From contig JACAVV010000030.1 of the NCBI GenBank assembly GCA_024648695.1, positions 1 to 64,000 of the forward strand: DNA of 64,000 bases, written 5' to 3'. The position numbers and the translations under genes were made by a program. Position 1 is the first letter of the stretch. Every line of letters starts with the position of its first letter. This document shows, one piece after another, positions 16,046-25,119 of this stretch. The notes below the pieces were generated by a model. That model was not told the DNA's origin. It did no database searches and saw only the letters and a program-made list of their open reading frames with translations. This stretch comes from Nitrospina sp. GTDB taxonomy: Bacteria; Nitrospinota; Nitrospinia; Nitrospinales; JACRGP01.

Positions 16046-16663
16046 TTAAATGGCAAGTTTCAATTTAATCAAAGTCCCCTTTCCGGCCACTCCCTTAATC
16101 TTGAATTCTCCCCCAAGGTATTTCGCCCTGTCTTTCATGCCCAATATCCCGAAAGCTTTGCCATTTAGAGTGACTTTTGGGTCCATTCCCTTGCCATTGT
16201 CAGATATTTCCAGAATCAGGGTTGATTGCTCCAGAGACAAACGGACTTTCACCAGGCTTGCTCCCGAATGGCGGGCCACATTATTCAATGCCTCCAGAAC
16301 GATCCGGTACAAATGAGTGTTTTGCATGTTATCCAATTCTATAAAACACTCTTCCATCTGGCATTGGCAAGTAATGCCTGTTCTGCTTTCAAAATCCTGG
16401 GCATAACGCTCGATGGAATGGATCAGCCCCAACACTTCCAATGCGTCCGGGCGCAATTCGCTTACTATGCTCTGCATTTTGTCAAGCACTACCAATACAC
16501 GCGACCTCAAATGCTCAATAAGCTTGTGGCTTTGACGGTCCTCGCTGGATATAGATTCTTGTAAATGACTCAGCTCCAACTGCAAAGCCACCATTTCCTG
16601 ACTTAAGTCGTCGTGGATATTCCTTGCAATCCGCGCTCTCTCTTCGTCCAGAATGATGTCCAT
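16046..16663 (-). CDS. NarX-type histidine kinase without a sensor domain
   Basis: This 205-residue protein consists only of the HisKA_3 dimerisation domain (phospho-acceptor His17 in RIARNIHDDLSQEM) and the ATPase domain (ALNNVARHSGA, ISDNGKGMD, GILGMKDRAKYLGG). Family members usually carry 200-500 residues of sensing or membrane region first, and none is present here. The ATG has a TAGGA ribosome-binding site, and the frame is closed by a TGA about 15 codons upstream. It must take its signal from a separate protein, or it is a truncated gene. It pairs with the NarL-type regulator downstream. Confidence 0.88.
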   Translation of the reverse strand: MDIILDEERARIARNIHDDLSQEMVALQLELSHLQESISSEDRQSHKLIEHLRSRVLVVLDKMQSIVSELRPDALEVLGLIHSIERYAQDFESRTGITCQCQMEECFIELDNMQNTHLYRIVLEALNNVARHSGASLVKVRLSLEQSTLILEISDNGKGMDPKVTLNGKAFGILGMKDRAKYLGGEFKIKGVAGKGTLIKLKLAI

Positions 16664-17319
16664 ATTTTTCCTACAAACTAAAACCCAGGCATGGCCAGAA
16701 TCGAATCAATGGAAAATAAATAAATATCGGAAATCAAATTTTGCCTGACAGAAGCGTTGAGTGCCATGCAGTATTTACCGCCTATTTATCGGATTAAGCA
16801 AAAATATTATTGATTAGTGCCCCTGAGATTATCTAATATAAATATATTAATCCCTATCGATAATCCCATGTAATCTAATTTTTTGAAGATGGGTCTATCA
16901 GCGAATTCCTACTAAAAATTTCTGAAAATTAGCCTTTTAGAGCTTTTTTACAGATTAAAAACTTCCAGAAAAAAGGTTTTTTTAAAAAAAATCGCTACTA
17001 AAGATTTCGAAATTCAAGATTCGAGTTTTCCGGATTTTTATAGGGACTTCCTTAATTTACCTATTCCGAATAATATATCACCGGGCAGTCTCTTGTCTAT
17101 CGAATTCATAGGAAAATCAAAAAGTTTTGCTGAAAACACTCGCCCGGAAAAGCGTGGGCCATTAATTTTCAATTTGAGATACTTTTGTAAATTTAATGAT
17201 ATTTTTCGCCAGGAAGGCATATAGGGGCGGGGTTTATAAATTGTTCTTCTTTCTGAAAGGAAAACGTAATATGATATTCGTATCGTTTTTATAGGCTTAC
17301 CACAAAAAAAGGGGAAGAG
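16664..17319. other. 656-bp AT-rich intergenic stretch
   Basis: No convincing gene is visible. A 60-codon minus-strand frame at 17038-17220 has no ribosome-binding site or recognisable product. The stretch separates the divergent NarX-like kinase and the small plus-strand gene at 17320, so promoters for both should lie here. Confidence 0.45.
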
Positions 17320-17553
17320 ATGGATAAACGTTTTCAGTTTGTCACACTCAGAGGACCCGGTATGAGTTGGGATGGTTGGAATTTAGCAGACCAGGCGGCT
17401 CAACTTGAACCGATGGCTAAGCTTGCAATGGCTATTAAGGTTGATAACGAAAACAGGCCCATCATCTCGTCCGGTATAAAAGATCATGCCAGTGGTAGGA
17501 TCTATGAATTTTCTTTGGAAACCGGCTGGGCTCCCGGATTTGAAACTTTGTGA
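17320..17553 (+). CDS. Small hypothetical protein
   Basis: This 77-residue soluble protein is not recognised. It has no signal peptide or membrane segment. Tryptophan and glycine recur near both ends (MSWDGWN, ETGWAPGF). The ATG follows a GGGGAAGAG ribosome-binding site, which supports translation. It is a single plus-strand gene between two minus-strand signalling blocks. It could be a small regulator or a remnant; nothing in it decides. Confidence 0.5.
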   Translation: MDKRFQFVTLRGPGMSWDGWNLADQAAQLEPMAKLAMAIKVDNENRPIISSGIKDHASGRIYEFSLETGWAPGFETL

Positions 17554-17676
17554 CAGATTTTAAAGTTTCAATTTATCTTTATTTCTAATCCGTTCTCCAG
17601 GGCACGGCTTCTTTGACCGTGAACACTTCCCCAGATTCTCCGCCAATTCCAAACCATCTCTTACGGGTTTGCCTCC

Positions 17677-18366
17677 TCATTTCTCCGGTTTGTCGTACCG
17701 GTAACCGACGCCATGTATGGTGCGGATGATCCGGGGATTCTGTGGATCGTTTTCCACTAATTTTCTAAGCTTGGAAATGTGCTGGTCCAGGGTCCGGCTG
17801 TTAGGAAGGTAGTTTTGCCCCCAACATTGATCAAACAGAGTGTTTCGATCGACCACCTTGCCGGCTTCATTGAATAGCAGTTCCAGGATTTTCACATCCC
17901 GCGCACTCAAATCGATGACGTCTCCTTCCCGCCTCGCACGTAACTCCAAAGGAAATACTTCCAGGTCATCCATCTGAAATTGAGCGGCGCTGGATTTGGT
18001 TTTTCCGTGGATGCGTCGGCTGACCGCCCGAATGCGCGCTATGATTTCCCGCGTACCGAAGGGTTTCATGATGTAATCGTCTGCACCCAATTCCAGTCCA
18101 AGCACACGGTCGATTTCTTCTGATTTGGCGCTGAGAAAAATAACGGGAATGCTGTCATCCACCTTTCGAATCTCCCGGCAAACGGCGTATCCGTCCCGCT
18201 TGGGCATCATGATGTCCAAAATGACAAATTCCGGACCCTCTTCCCGAAAACATCGAATGGCTTCTTCGCCATCGGGAGCGGACAAGGTCTGAAATCCTTC
18301 AGAATCCAGTAAATCGATGAGGCCTTCACGAATATGACGATCATCTTCCGCGATCAGGATTTTCAT
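17677..18366 (-). CDS. OmpR/PhoB-family response regulator
   Basis: This 229-residue regulator has a receiver with Asp51 as phospho-acceptor (FVILDIMMPKRDGY) and Lys at DDYIMKPF. The winged-helix DNA-binding domain ends in RTIHGVGYRYDKPEK, with SRTLDQHISKLRKLVE in the recognition region. It overlaps the kinase gene upstream by four bases (ATGA), so the pair is translationally coupled. The target genes are unknown, but the next genes downstream of the kinase's own neighbours (VWA and TPR proteins) lie on the same strand and are candidates. Confidence 0.95.
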   Translation of the reverse strand: MKILIAEDDRHIREGLIDLLDSEGFQTLSAPDGEEAIRCFREEGPEFVILDIMMPKRDGYAVCREIRKVDDSIPVIFLSAKSEEIDRVLGLELGADDYIMKPFGTREIIARIRAVSRRIHGKTKSSAAQFQMDDLEVFPLELRARREGDVIDLSARDVKILELLFNEAGKVVDRNTLFDQCWGQNYLPNSRTLDQHISKLRKLVENDPQNPRIIRTIHGVGYRYDKPEK

Positions 18367-20009
18367 GGGGCTTTCTCCTCAATAGGAGTATGCAAACGCA
18401 ATTCGAAACAGGCTCCCTTTTCAGTTTCAATCAAAACCAGATCGCCACCGTGTAAATGGGCCAACTGCCGTGAAATGCTTAAACCGATCCCTGTTCCCGT
18501 AACGCCTTCGTTCAACGAGGAGCCGACTCGATAAAAGGGTTCGAATATGGATTGGCGGTCTTTTGCAGGAATTCCCGGTCCATGATCACTTACCCGGACG
18601 CGGGTCTGGTTTACGTTCTGAAGACTTTCTATTTTCATGAGTTTCCCCGAGGCTCCATATTTCTCGAGGTTGCTAAACAGATTGTTCAAAATTTGCTCCA
18701 CGATTTCCGGATCGACTTCCACCGGATTTTCTGCGGACAGGTGGGTTTCGATACGGACGCCCTTCGACTCCATAATGGGCTTGAACGCTTCCAGGGATTT
18801 AAAAATAATACCATCCACCGAATCGGTTCGCGGTTGAAACCTTAGCTGATCCTTGCGCGATTTGGAAAACATCAGTACATTGGATATCAGTCGCGACAGC
18901 CGTTGGCTTTCGGAGGTGATGACGTTCAGATAATGCCGCGGCTTGTTATCCTGGCCCTCTTCAAAACCGCTTTGTTCCAGTTTGCTTTCCAGAAGTTCGG
19001 CGTAAAGGCGAATATTGGTGAGAGGCGTTTTCAACTCATGCGACACCTGGTTGACAAAATTAACTCTCTGCTCCGCCGATTTCATCTCCCGGTTTTGTTC
19101 GCGATAAAGAAAATAGCCCAAACCTCCAATAAACAAACAAGCCATCGTCATCAAGGTGATCCATTGGATCAACATATACCCCGAACTTTCTTTTAATCCG
19201 GGACCGTAATATTCCAGGTTCCAGTTGCCCAGAGGAGGACTCAGTGGAAGCCGCTCCAAAGGGTCCTGCAACTTTTCCATTTCATACTTGCCCCATTGAT
19301 AAATGGGTGAGCCGTGCGCATCGAGCAAACGAATCCGATAATTTTCGGGCGTGTCCATTTCAAAATCCGTGGCTGGCAAGAGTGCGATCAAGTCAGACAA
19401 AAATCGTACCGAATCGAGTTCGAATCCCAGCACCCTGCCTGAATTGTCCCGCCGCCAAAAGATATGACTGATTCGGGTTCCGGACATCCAGCTGAACCAA
19501 CCCCTGGATTCCTCGGGCAAAACTTTCATGAAACCGGAAGGCTTCTTTGTCCCTGGAAAAATGCTCTCCTCTTCCGGCGGAGGGTTCGCCATCGATGTTT
19601 CCTCATTGGGCCTGGTGCGAGAAACGAATTGATCCCACACCGCCTGGGTCCGTTGCAAAAAAGCCTCTTCCTTGCGGGTGCGTTCGGCGTCGGAAGGAGG
19701 AAACATGCGTTGCCCGTCAGCTTCCAGTGCAAAAACCTGTCGCAAGGACCAGGCCTTACGATTAAACTCGCGCAGAGCCGTTGGATTCCATTTCAGTTCG
19801 CGGGATGATTTTAAAAACTGTTCTTCTTTTTCAGAAAAAATCTGGCCGATCAGGCGGTCGACGATAGCCAGCTGTGACTGTGTGAGGTCATGAAACAAAA
19901 GCGCCATGGTCTTGCGATCCTTGTTCATGATCTTCCAGCTTAGGAGTCCGAATGCCAGGATAGGAAAAATCACTAACATGATAAGAGGGATCAAAGCTTT
20001 TCGTTTCAT
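18363..20009 (-). CDS. Membrane sensor histidine kinase partner of the OmpR-type regulator
   Basis: This 548-residue kinase has TM1 at about residues 7-26, a periplasmic sensing region at about 27-280 and TM2 at about 283-302. The HisKA domain carries His324 (NQVSHELKTPLTNIRL). The ATPase has NLFSNLEKYG, VSDHGPGIP and GTGIGLSISRQLAHLHGG. The periplasmic part has no family I can name. The ATPase N box reads NLFSNLEKYG rather than NLLSNAIKY, a minor variation. A hairpin (20030-20072) lies in the 78-bp gap between it and the upstream VWA gene. Confidence 0.93.
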   Translation of the reverse strand: MKRKALIPLIMLVIFPILAFGLLSWKIMNKDRKTMALLFHDLTQSQLAIVDRLIGQIFSEKEEQFLKSSRELKWNPTALREFNRKAWSLRQVFALEADGQRMFPPSDAERTRKEEAFLQRTQAVWDQFVSRTRPNEETSMANPPPEEESIFPGTKKPSGFMKVLPEESRGWFSWMSGTRISHIFWRRDNSGRVLGFELDSVRFLSDLIALLPATDFEMDTPENYRIRLLDAHGSPIYQWGKYEMEKLQDPLERLPLSPPLGNWNLEYYGPGLKESSGYMLIQWITLMTMACLFIGGLGYFLYREQNREMKSAEQRVNFVNQVSHELKTPLTNIRLYAELLESKLEQSGFEEGQDNKPRHYLNVITSESQRLSRLISNVLMFSKSRKDQLRFQPRTDSVDGIIFKSLEAFKPIMESKGVRIETHLSAENPVEVDPEIVEQILNNLFSNLEKYGASGKLMKIESLQNVNQTRVRVSDHGPGIPAKDRQSIFEPFYRVGSSLNEGVTGTGIGLSISRQLAHLHGGDLVLIETEKGACFELRLHTPIEEKAP

Positions 20010-20029
20010 AAACTCCAGTTCCAGTAGTT

Positions 20030-20072
20030 ACCTTCCCCACCGTGCGGCCAAGTGCCGTCTGGTGGGGAAGGT
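20030..20072. promoter_or_regulatory. Long hairpin between the VWA and kinase genes
   Basis: Twelve-base perfect arms (ACCTTCCCCACC / GGTGGGGAAGGT) enclose a second stem (CGGC / GCCG). On the minus strand no U-run follows. It may reduce read-through from the VWA gene into the two-component genes or protect the upstream mRNA end. Confidence 0.6.
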
Positions 20073-20087
20073 ATTGTTTTTCGAATG

Positions 20088-21416
20088 TCAGTACATTTGC
20101 TGACGTTCGCGTTTGAACTGTCTTGCCTTCATGCTTTTGCGTTTTTGGTTTACATTGGAATCATCCAGTTCCATAACATCTTGCCGCATCTCCTGCTCCA
20201 TTTCACGAAGGGCGGGAGATTGCAATGTTTGAGCGTTCTTTTTAAGAAAACGGGCGCTTTCATCAAGTACTTCCTTGGCCTTTGACAAGTTGCCGGAATC
20301 CATATATCGCAGGGCGTCTTTGCTCATCTCATTGGCGGTCTGTTCGACAGCCGATTCCATAACACGCTGATCCTTGAATTTTTCTACCTTGTTGGCAGAC
20401 TTTGTATATTCGATAAAAACAGAATCGTTTAAAGAGTCTTCCCGTTTGCTTTTAAGATCACGGTACGAAACATCCACGGAAGCCAGGTTCGTTTTTTGCC
20501 CCTCATGGCCCGGTGGAACTTCGACTTCCAGAATGACAAACTTTTCCTGTCCGCCGCTCAACTGGTTCAAAGGCACCCGGACGGTCCGACCCAGAATTTC
20601 GCCCTCCCGTCCCAGCAAACGCAGTGGGCGAATTCCATCCGCACAATGGATGATGACGATCAGTTCTTTCGCTACCACCGACAGGGCGCTATCGAATTCT
20701 TTGCGAAAAATATCTTCCAGGTCGCCTGCGTACTGGGCGAAGTAATGGTTGCCGTCGCTATAACCCGCAAGCCGGGTCATCAGGTCTTCATTGTACCCTA
20801 AACCCAGGCCGATGGTGGTGACGCTGATTCCTTCACGTCCGAGAGATGATCCTAACTGCCCCAACTCTTGCGGACTGCTGGGTCCGATGTTGGCCTGTCC
20901 GTCTGATAGCAGGATGACGCGGTTGATTTTGTTCCTGCTGAGAAACTTGCGCACCTCATGCGCACCTTTGCTGACGCCTGCGAACAGGGCGGTACTTCCA
21001 TCGGCAGGAATTCTGCGGATTTTTTTGGTGATTTCATAAATGTCCGTCAATTTGGTGGCCGGGACGATCACCTGTACCACGCTGTCGTATGAAATGACCG
21101 AAACGATATCGCGCGAATGCAACATTTCGATGGCGCGAATAGCCGCCTCTTTAGCGCGCCGCAGTTTTTCGCCTTTCATGGAACCGGACTTGTCCAACAC
21201 CACGGCAACATTTAAAGGAGATCGGTCTTCATTGAGAGGGACGTCGTATCCCTTGAGTGAAATTTTTAGAAAAGTTTTCTGAATGATCCCTGCCTGTACC
21301 ACCGGGTTGCCGAGATTCACATCCAACTGAACCTGACGAGCGAAAACCTGCGATGGCGGTTGCAAAAACAGGGTGAGAATTAATATAAAGGAAAGAAAAT
21401 ATCGTGATGGTTTCAT
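20088..21416 (-). CDS. Secreted von Willebrand factor A domain protein
   Basis: This 442-residue protein has an N-terminal signal peptide (about residues 1-26, ending VFA-RQ), so it acts in the periplasm or at the envelope. The VWA domain carries the metal-ion adhesion site DKSGSMKG (Asp75, Ser77, Ser79) with later GSTALFAGV and LLSDGQANIG. The C-terminal third is helical and ends in a basic stretch. The domain order matches Ca-activated-chloride-channel-like YfbK-type VWA proteins, which bind other proteins. Its substrate is unknown. It lies upstream of the OmpR-type pair on the same strand. Confidence 0.88.
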   Translation of the reverse strand: MKPSRYFLSFILILTLFLQPPSQVFARQVQLDVNLGNPVVQAGIIQKTFLKISLKGYDVPLNEDRSPLNVAVVLDKSGSMKGEKLRRAKEAAIRAIEMLHSRDIVSVISYDSVVQVIVPATKLTDIYEITKKIRRIPADGSTALFAGVSKGAHEVRKFLSRNKINRVILLSDGQANIGPSSPQELGQLGSSLGREGISVTTIGLGLGYNEDLMTRLAGYSDGNHYFAQYAGDLEDIFRKEFDSALSVVAKELIVIIHCADGIRPLRLLGREGEILGRTVRVPLNQLSGGQEKFVILEVEVPPGHEGQKTNLASVDVSYRDLKSKREDSLNDSVFIEYTKSANKVEKFKDQRVMESAVEQTANEMSKDALRYMDSGNLSKAKEVLDESARFLKKNAQTLQSPALREMEQEMRQDVMELDDSNVNQKRKSMKARQFKRERQQMY

Positions 21417-21446
21417 GTCCGTGCTCCTGAAATTCGGGTTTGATAG

Positions 21447-21482
21447 ATTCAGGGACCCGCGAGCCGGTCGCTGTCCCTGAAT
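21447..21482. promoter_or_regulatory. Perfect ten-base inverted repeat upstream of the VWA gene
   Basis: ATTCAGGGAC and GTCCCTGAAT are separated by 16 bases, 31 bases before the VWA start codon and about 90 bases past the TPR gene stop. There is no U-run, so it could be a leader hairpin or an operator. Confidence 0.5.
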
Positions 21483-21570
21483 ACTACTGTAAAACCTTAG
21501 CCTCTTCCAGGGGTCAGACAGATTTAAAAGAATTGTAAAAAATTTGTAAGCGCCAACAATCGCGTTTACA

Positions 21571-22062
21571 TCAAGGCATCTGGTTGATGGGATTGGAACC
21601 CTCTGACTGGGGAGAATACTTCTGAGACAAATGTTCCAATCTCCTCCCGCCCCGGTACACGGCGTTCATGTCCATCCGGTCGGTGTATCTTTGCAGGGAT
21701 TGTTTCCCAAATTTAATGGCTTGAGAGCCGTCTCCTAAAGATTCGCTGATTATGCTCATATTGAAATAGGATTCTGCGGCGTAAGGATGATCGGGTTCTA
21801 ACTCAAGTCCTCGTTGGTAGGACTGGATGGCTTCCGGATAACGTTCCAGTTGTTGCAGGCTAAAAGCCAATTGCAAATGGCCGTCGGGGTTTTCGGGGTC
21901 TTCTTGAACGATCTTTTTAAACAAGTCCAACGCTTGTTGGTATTCACCTTTTGAATTCAGGTGGGACGCTTGCGACATTAAATCATCAGGAGATTTCGCA
22001 AAATATACAGCGATTCCGGCGAGAGTAATAAATAATGCAATAGCTAAAGTTTTCTTTTTCAC
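21571..22062 (-). CDS. Membrane-anchored TPR protein
   Basis: This 163-residue protein has a signal anchor or uncleaved signal at about residues 5-22 followed by at least two tetratricopeptide repeats (SKGEYQQALDLFKKIVQEDP and LERYPEAIQSYQRGLELEPD) and a weaker third. TPRs mediate protein-protein contacts, and the domain faces the periplasm if the anchor is as predicted. It starts 48 bp past the egtD stop, so the two may share a transcript, though no functional tie is evident. Confidence 0.82.
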   Translation of the reverse strand: MKKKTLAIALFITLAGIAVYFAKSPDDLMSQASHLNSKGEYQQALDLFKKIVQEDPENPDGHLQLAFSLQQLERYPEAIQSYQRGLELEPDHPYAAESYFNMSIISESLGDGSQAIKFGKQSLQRYTDRMDMNAVYRGGRRLEHLSQKYSPQSEGSNPINQMP

Positions 22063-22110
22063 GATAATGATTCCCTGTCAATTTCAGGGGCTTCGGTTTA
22101 TGCTTTGGTT

Positions 22111-23109
22111 CTATTTTATCACCTGCCAGACGGAATCCACAAAATGTTGTTTTTCATCGAACAGGTGTTCGACAATTTTGAATCCGTTGCCCGCCGCCAG
22201 AGCTTCTATTTCCGGAAGAGTGTATTTATAGGAGTGTTCGGTTTGCATGCTTTCCCACAAACCGAAATGGAACTTGCGGTTCAGCGCCTGAAAATCGACC
22301 GTCTGGTTGCGTGTGCTGTAGATGTGGCTTTCCACCGCACGCGAGCGCCAATTGTAGTGGCCCTGTTGAACGAATTGGGATTTGTCGAAATTGGCGCCGA
22401 GTTTCTGGTTCAACCCATCCAGTAAATGCAAATTGAACGTTTCGAACACACCACCGGGATCATTATATGCCTTGTATAAAATTTTCGGATTTTTCATCAG
22501 GTCGAATCCGATCATCACCCAGTCGCCCGCATTGAGCGTATCGTGAAGGCGCGCCAGAAAAGTCTCTGCGTTGGGCAGAGTCCGGTTGCCGAGGGTCGAC
22601 CCGAGAAAGCAGACAAAGTTTTTCCTCGCTGAATCGTGAGGAATGTTTTCCAAACCTTCGAAGTAATCCCCCGCGATGCCGGTGGCAGGCAGGCTTGCTT
22701 CACCAAATTCCGAATCCAGGGTGGCCAGAAGATTCTTCACCGCACCTTCTGAGATGTCGATGGGGATAAAATGAATATCCAGTCCGCGTTCCAGAAAATA
22801 TTTCAGCAACACACGAGTCTTGCGGGCGTCTCCCGACCCGAGATCGATGATTTGAACGGCCTGCCCTGAAAGCACTTCCGCAATACGCGCTTTGTGATTA
22901 TGGAAAATTTCGAACTCCGACATCGCAGGCTGGTAGTCTTTCAACTCTGTAATTTTTTGAAACAGGTCACTTCCCTTATCATCGAAGATCAACCAGGAAG
23001 GCAAAACCTTGGGACTTCGCGACAGGCCGTCAATAACCGCCTTTGCAAAAAATTGATCGTTCAAGTCACCCGATTCCTGTGGGCTCAGATTTATGAGCTT
23101 ATAGGGCAT
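22111..23109 (-). CDS. egtD: L-histidine N-alpha-methyltransferase (EgtD family)
   Basis: EgtD trimethylates histidine to hercynine, the first step of ergothioneine synthesis. The protein has the family's SAM-binding motif IIDLGSGDARKTR, the N-terminal YKLINL and PKVLPSWLIFDDKGSDLF region, the motif ELKDYQPAMSE for substrate contact and the FLGSTLGN loop. The 332-residue length is normal. I choose the ATG at 23109, which follows GGAGGA at close spacing; the frame opens four codons earlier with a TTG inside that site. EgtB is not nearby, so the ergothioneine pathway is either split or ends at hercynine. Confidence 0.9.
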   Translation of the reverse strand: MPYKLINLSPQESGDLNDQFFAKAVIDGLSRSPKVLPSWLIFDDKGSDLFQKITELKDYQPAMSEFEIFHNHKARIAEVLSGQAVQIIDLGSGDARKTRVLLKYFLERGLDIHFIPIDISEGAVKNLLATLDSEFGEASLPATGIAGDYFEGLENIPHDSARKNFVCFLGSTLGNRTLPNAETFLARLHDTLNAGDWVMIGFDLMKNPKILYKAYNDPGGVFETFNLHLLDGLNQKLGANFDKSQFVQQGHYNWRSRAVESHIYSTRNQTVDFQALNRKFHFGLWESMQTEHSYKYTLPEIEALAAGNGFKIVEHLFDEKQHFVDSVWQVIK

Positions 23110-23334
23110 GCATCCTCCCAAACATCTTCTTTATGGACGTCGCGGTTTGAGGTATGCCGCGTGTTTTGTTATAGTAAGTAATCATCTAAAGTCTCATTGT
23201 TATGTATTTTCCTGCCAATTTTTGAAAAACCGTTTTGTTCATCGTTTGTTGGCATGGTATCACAGCAAGTACAGGGGCTCCTGACCCCCAAGCGTAGCCT
23301 GCTGAAAAATCACACAAATTTTAAGGGAAGTCAA

Positions 23335-24402
23335 ATGCCGTTTAATTTAAATTCCTCTGTGACCACGCCGCCCATCGACTATGCGGTTCTCGAAAACAAG
23401 TTTGCCGAATTGATCCGGTTGCAAGACCTGGATGCCAAAATTGACGACAATCCAGCCTGGAAAGAGTCTTTTGAGGATATTCTGGAGGCGGCGTTTGTTG
23501 AGGCCTTTGACTCGGAGGAAGGCGAACCGGAAAGCATGCTGTTTTTGCAAAGAACCCTGTACCGCATCAATCGCATGAAATTTTTCTGGTATGACGACCT
23601 GGACAATTACAACAACGAAAACTCGCGGTTTTTGTTTGAAGTCCAAAGCCGAATCGAGTCGGCCTGGCAGGAGTGGGAAGCAGACCACGTGTACACCGGT
23701 CCGGTTTCGGCGCAGGAAGTAACAGCCCGCTTGCAGGAAAAAGTGGCTGAGGATCTTGATCCCGACCCCTCCGAACGCGATCTCTATTTTCGAAATGAAA
23801 CGAGCAAGACCGGGTACCGTCATTTGCTCGCCATCGCATCCATCGACGGACTGGTCGAGGCCAGCCAGATGTCACGTGTGCTGGGCGGTGTGTCCAACGA
23901 AATTCACGCCAGGCTTACCAAAATTTTTCTGGAGGAGTATGGGAACGGCAACCTGTCCCGCAAACACTCCTCGTTTTTCAAGAGTATGCTGGAAGAGCTG
24001 GACATGAAAACCCGTCCCGAAGCCTATTTCGAGTTAGCGCCCTGGCAGGTGCTTGCTAACATCAATCACAGTTTTTTTCTGTGCGAACAAAAGCGCAATT
24101 TTTTGCAGTACATCGGAGCCTTACTGTTTTTCGAAGTATCCGTTCCCGCGTCCTTTAAGAACTATCAGCTTGCAGGAGAACGTCTGGGATTGAGTCCTGA
24201 AGCGGTCGATTACTGGCGATTGCATATCAAGGAAGACGAACGTCATGGCCGATGGATGCTGGATGATGTGGCCCTTCCTCTAGTAGATTTTTATCCCTCA
24301 GCCGCCTGGGAGATTGTGCGTGGATACGATCAGCAGAGATTCATCAGCGCCCGCGCGGGGCAAGCCGTTTTCGAGTCGGTGCGCCAGGCGGAACGCGGTT
24401 AA
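23335..24402 (+). CDS. Haem-oxygenase-like diiron (HDO) family protein
   Basis: This 355-residue protein has a C-terminal domain of the iron-containing redox/haem-oxygenase-like superfamily. The signature FLEEYGNGNLSRKHSSFF carries metal-ligand candidates, and HIKEDERHGRWMLDD supplies further Glu, Asp and His. Related HDO enzymes (UndA, SznF, CADD) oxidise small substrates with a diiron centre. The N-terminal 110 residues are acidic and unassigned. I place the start at ATG 23335 after AAGGGA; the frame opens upstream at 23197, but that segment lacks family character. It is divergent from egtD and convergent with the Nfu gene. Confidence 0.72.
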   Translation: MPFNLNSSVTTPPIDYAVLENKFAELIRLQDLDAKIDDNPAWKESFEDILEAAFVEAFDSEEGEPESMLFLQRTLYRINRMKFFWYDDLDNYNNENSRFLFEVQSRIESAWQEWEADHVYTGPVSAQEVTARLQEKVAEDLDPDPSERDLYFRNETSKTGYRHLLAIASIDGLVEASQMSRVLGGVSNEIHARLTKIFLEEYGNGNLSRKHSSFFKSMLEELDMKTRPEAYFELAPWQVLANINHSFFLCEQKRNFLQYIGALLFFEVSVPASFKNYQLAGERLGLSPEAVDYWRLHIKEDERHGRWMLDDVALPLVDFYPSAAWEIVRGYDQQRFISARAGQAVFESVRQAERG

Positions 24403-24426
24403 GCAGAATTTTCCCCTTCAAAAATG

Positions 24427-25119
24427 TTAAACCGATTGCACTTTAAGCTCTGGATGCAAATGCTCCTTCAGGAGACCTTCAATGTATTGCAGGGTTCCCG
24501 TCTGCGAACTGGGGCAGGTGCCGCAAGCACCGTGGTATTGAATTTCCACCACTGTCCCGTCTACGGCCATTAACGTCAGGCCGCCGCCATCTTTGGCCAG
24601 AGCAGGCCGAATGGAGTATTCAAACAGAATGTCGATGATCTGCCTTTTTTGATCGTTGCTGAAATTTATAAATTCTTCTGGCGTGAACTCTTTAAGATCA
24701 GGACTCAAGTCCAGGTCTGAAGATTCTGTCTCGGAAGTATTGGTTGCCGGTTGCGGAACCTGAGATTCGATAATTTTAATCACTTCCTGCTGAAGTTGTC
24801 CCCACCCGACGATGGGCGACTTGGTCACCGACACAAAATTATCTTTCAGAAACACATTTTCAACACCGAACAATGCAAACAAAGCCATCGCTAAAGGATT
24901 TTGCTGGGCTTCTTCCTGTGAGGCAAACGACTGCGCGCCTTTTGCGCTTGACGACCGATTCAAAACAAATTGAAGTGCATCGGGATTAGGCGTCGTCTGA
25001 GTTTCGGTCACTTTCAAAAGAGGCGTCCCACTGACGGCGGCCTCATCAGCGGTGTTTTCCATTTGAACCCGTCCCAGCTTTGCCAGCAGGTTTTTAATAG
25101 TATCAACAATAGGAAACAC
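24427..25119 (-). CDS. Nfu-type iron-sulfur cluster carrier
   Basis: This 230-residue scaffold/carrier delivers Fe-S clusters to target enzymes. The N-terminal Nfu_N domain (TQTTPNPDALQFVLNR, with FGVENVFLKDNFVSVTK) is joined by an acidic linker to a C-terminal NifU domain. That domain has the cluster-binding pair Cys199 and Cys202 (HGACGTCPSS), preceded by RPALAKDGGGL. It starts in an AT-rich region and converges on the HDO gene with a 24-bp gap. Such carriers support radical SAM enzymes, of which one lies at 40 kb. Confidence 0.9.
   Translation of the reverse strand: MFPIVDTIKNLLAKLGRVQMENTADEAAVSGTPLLKVTETQTTPNPDALQFVLNRSSSAKGAQSFASQEEAQQNPLAMALFALFGVENVFLKDNFVSVTKSPIVGWGQLQQEVIKIIESQVPQPATNTSETESSDLDLSPDLKEFTPEEFINFSNDQKRQIIDILFEYSIRPALAKDGGGLTLMAVDGTVVEIQYHGACGTCPSSQTGTLQYIEGLLKEHLHPELKVQSV

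Noticed and set aside
17038-17220. A 60-codon minus-strand frame
   Set aside because: There is no ribosome-binding site, it has a basic low-information sequence, and it sits in AT-rich non-coding DNA.
19410-19445. A TTCGAATC motif resembling a tRNA T-loop
   Set aside because: It lies inside the sensor kinase gene and no acceptor, D or anticodon arms surround it.
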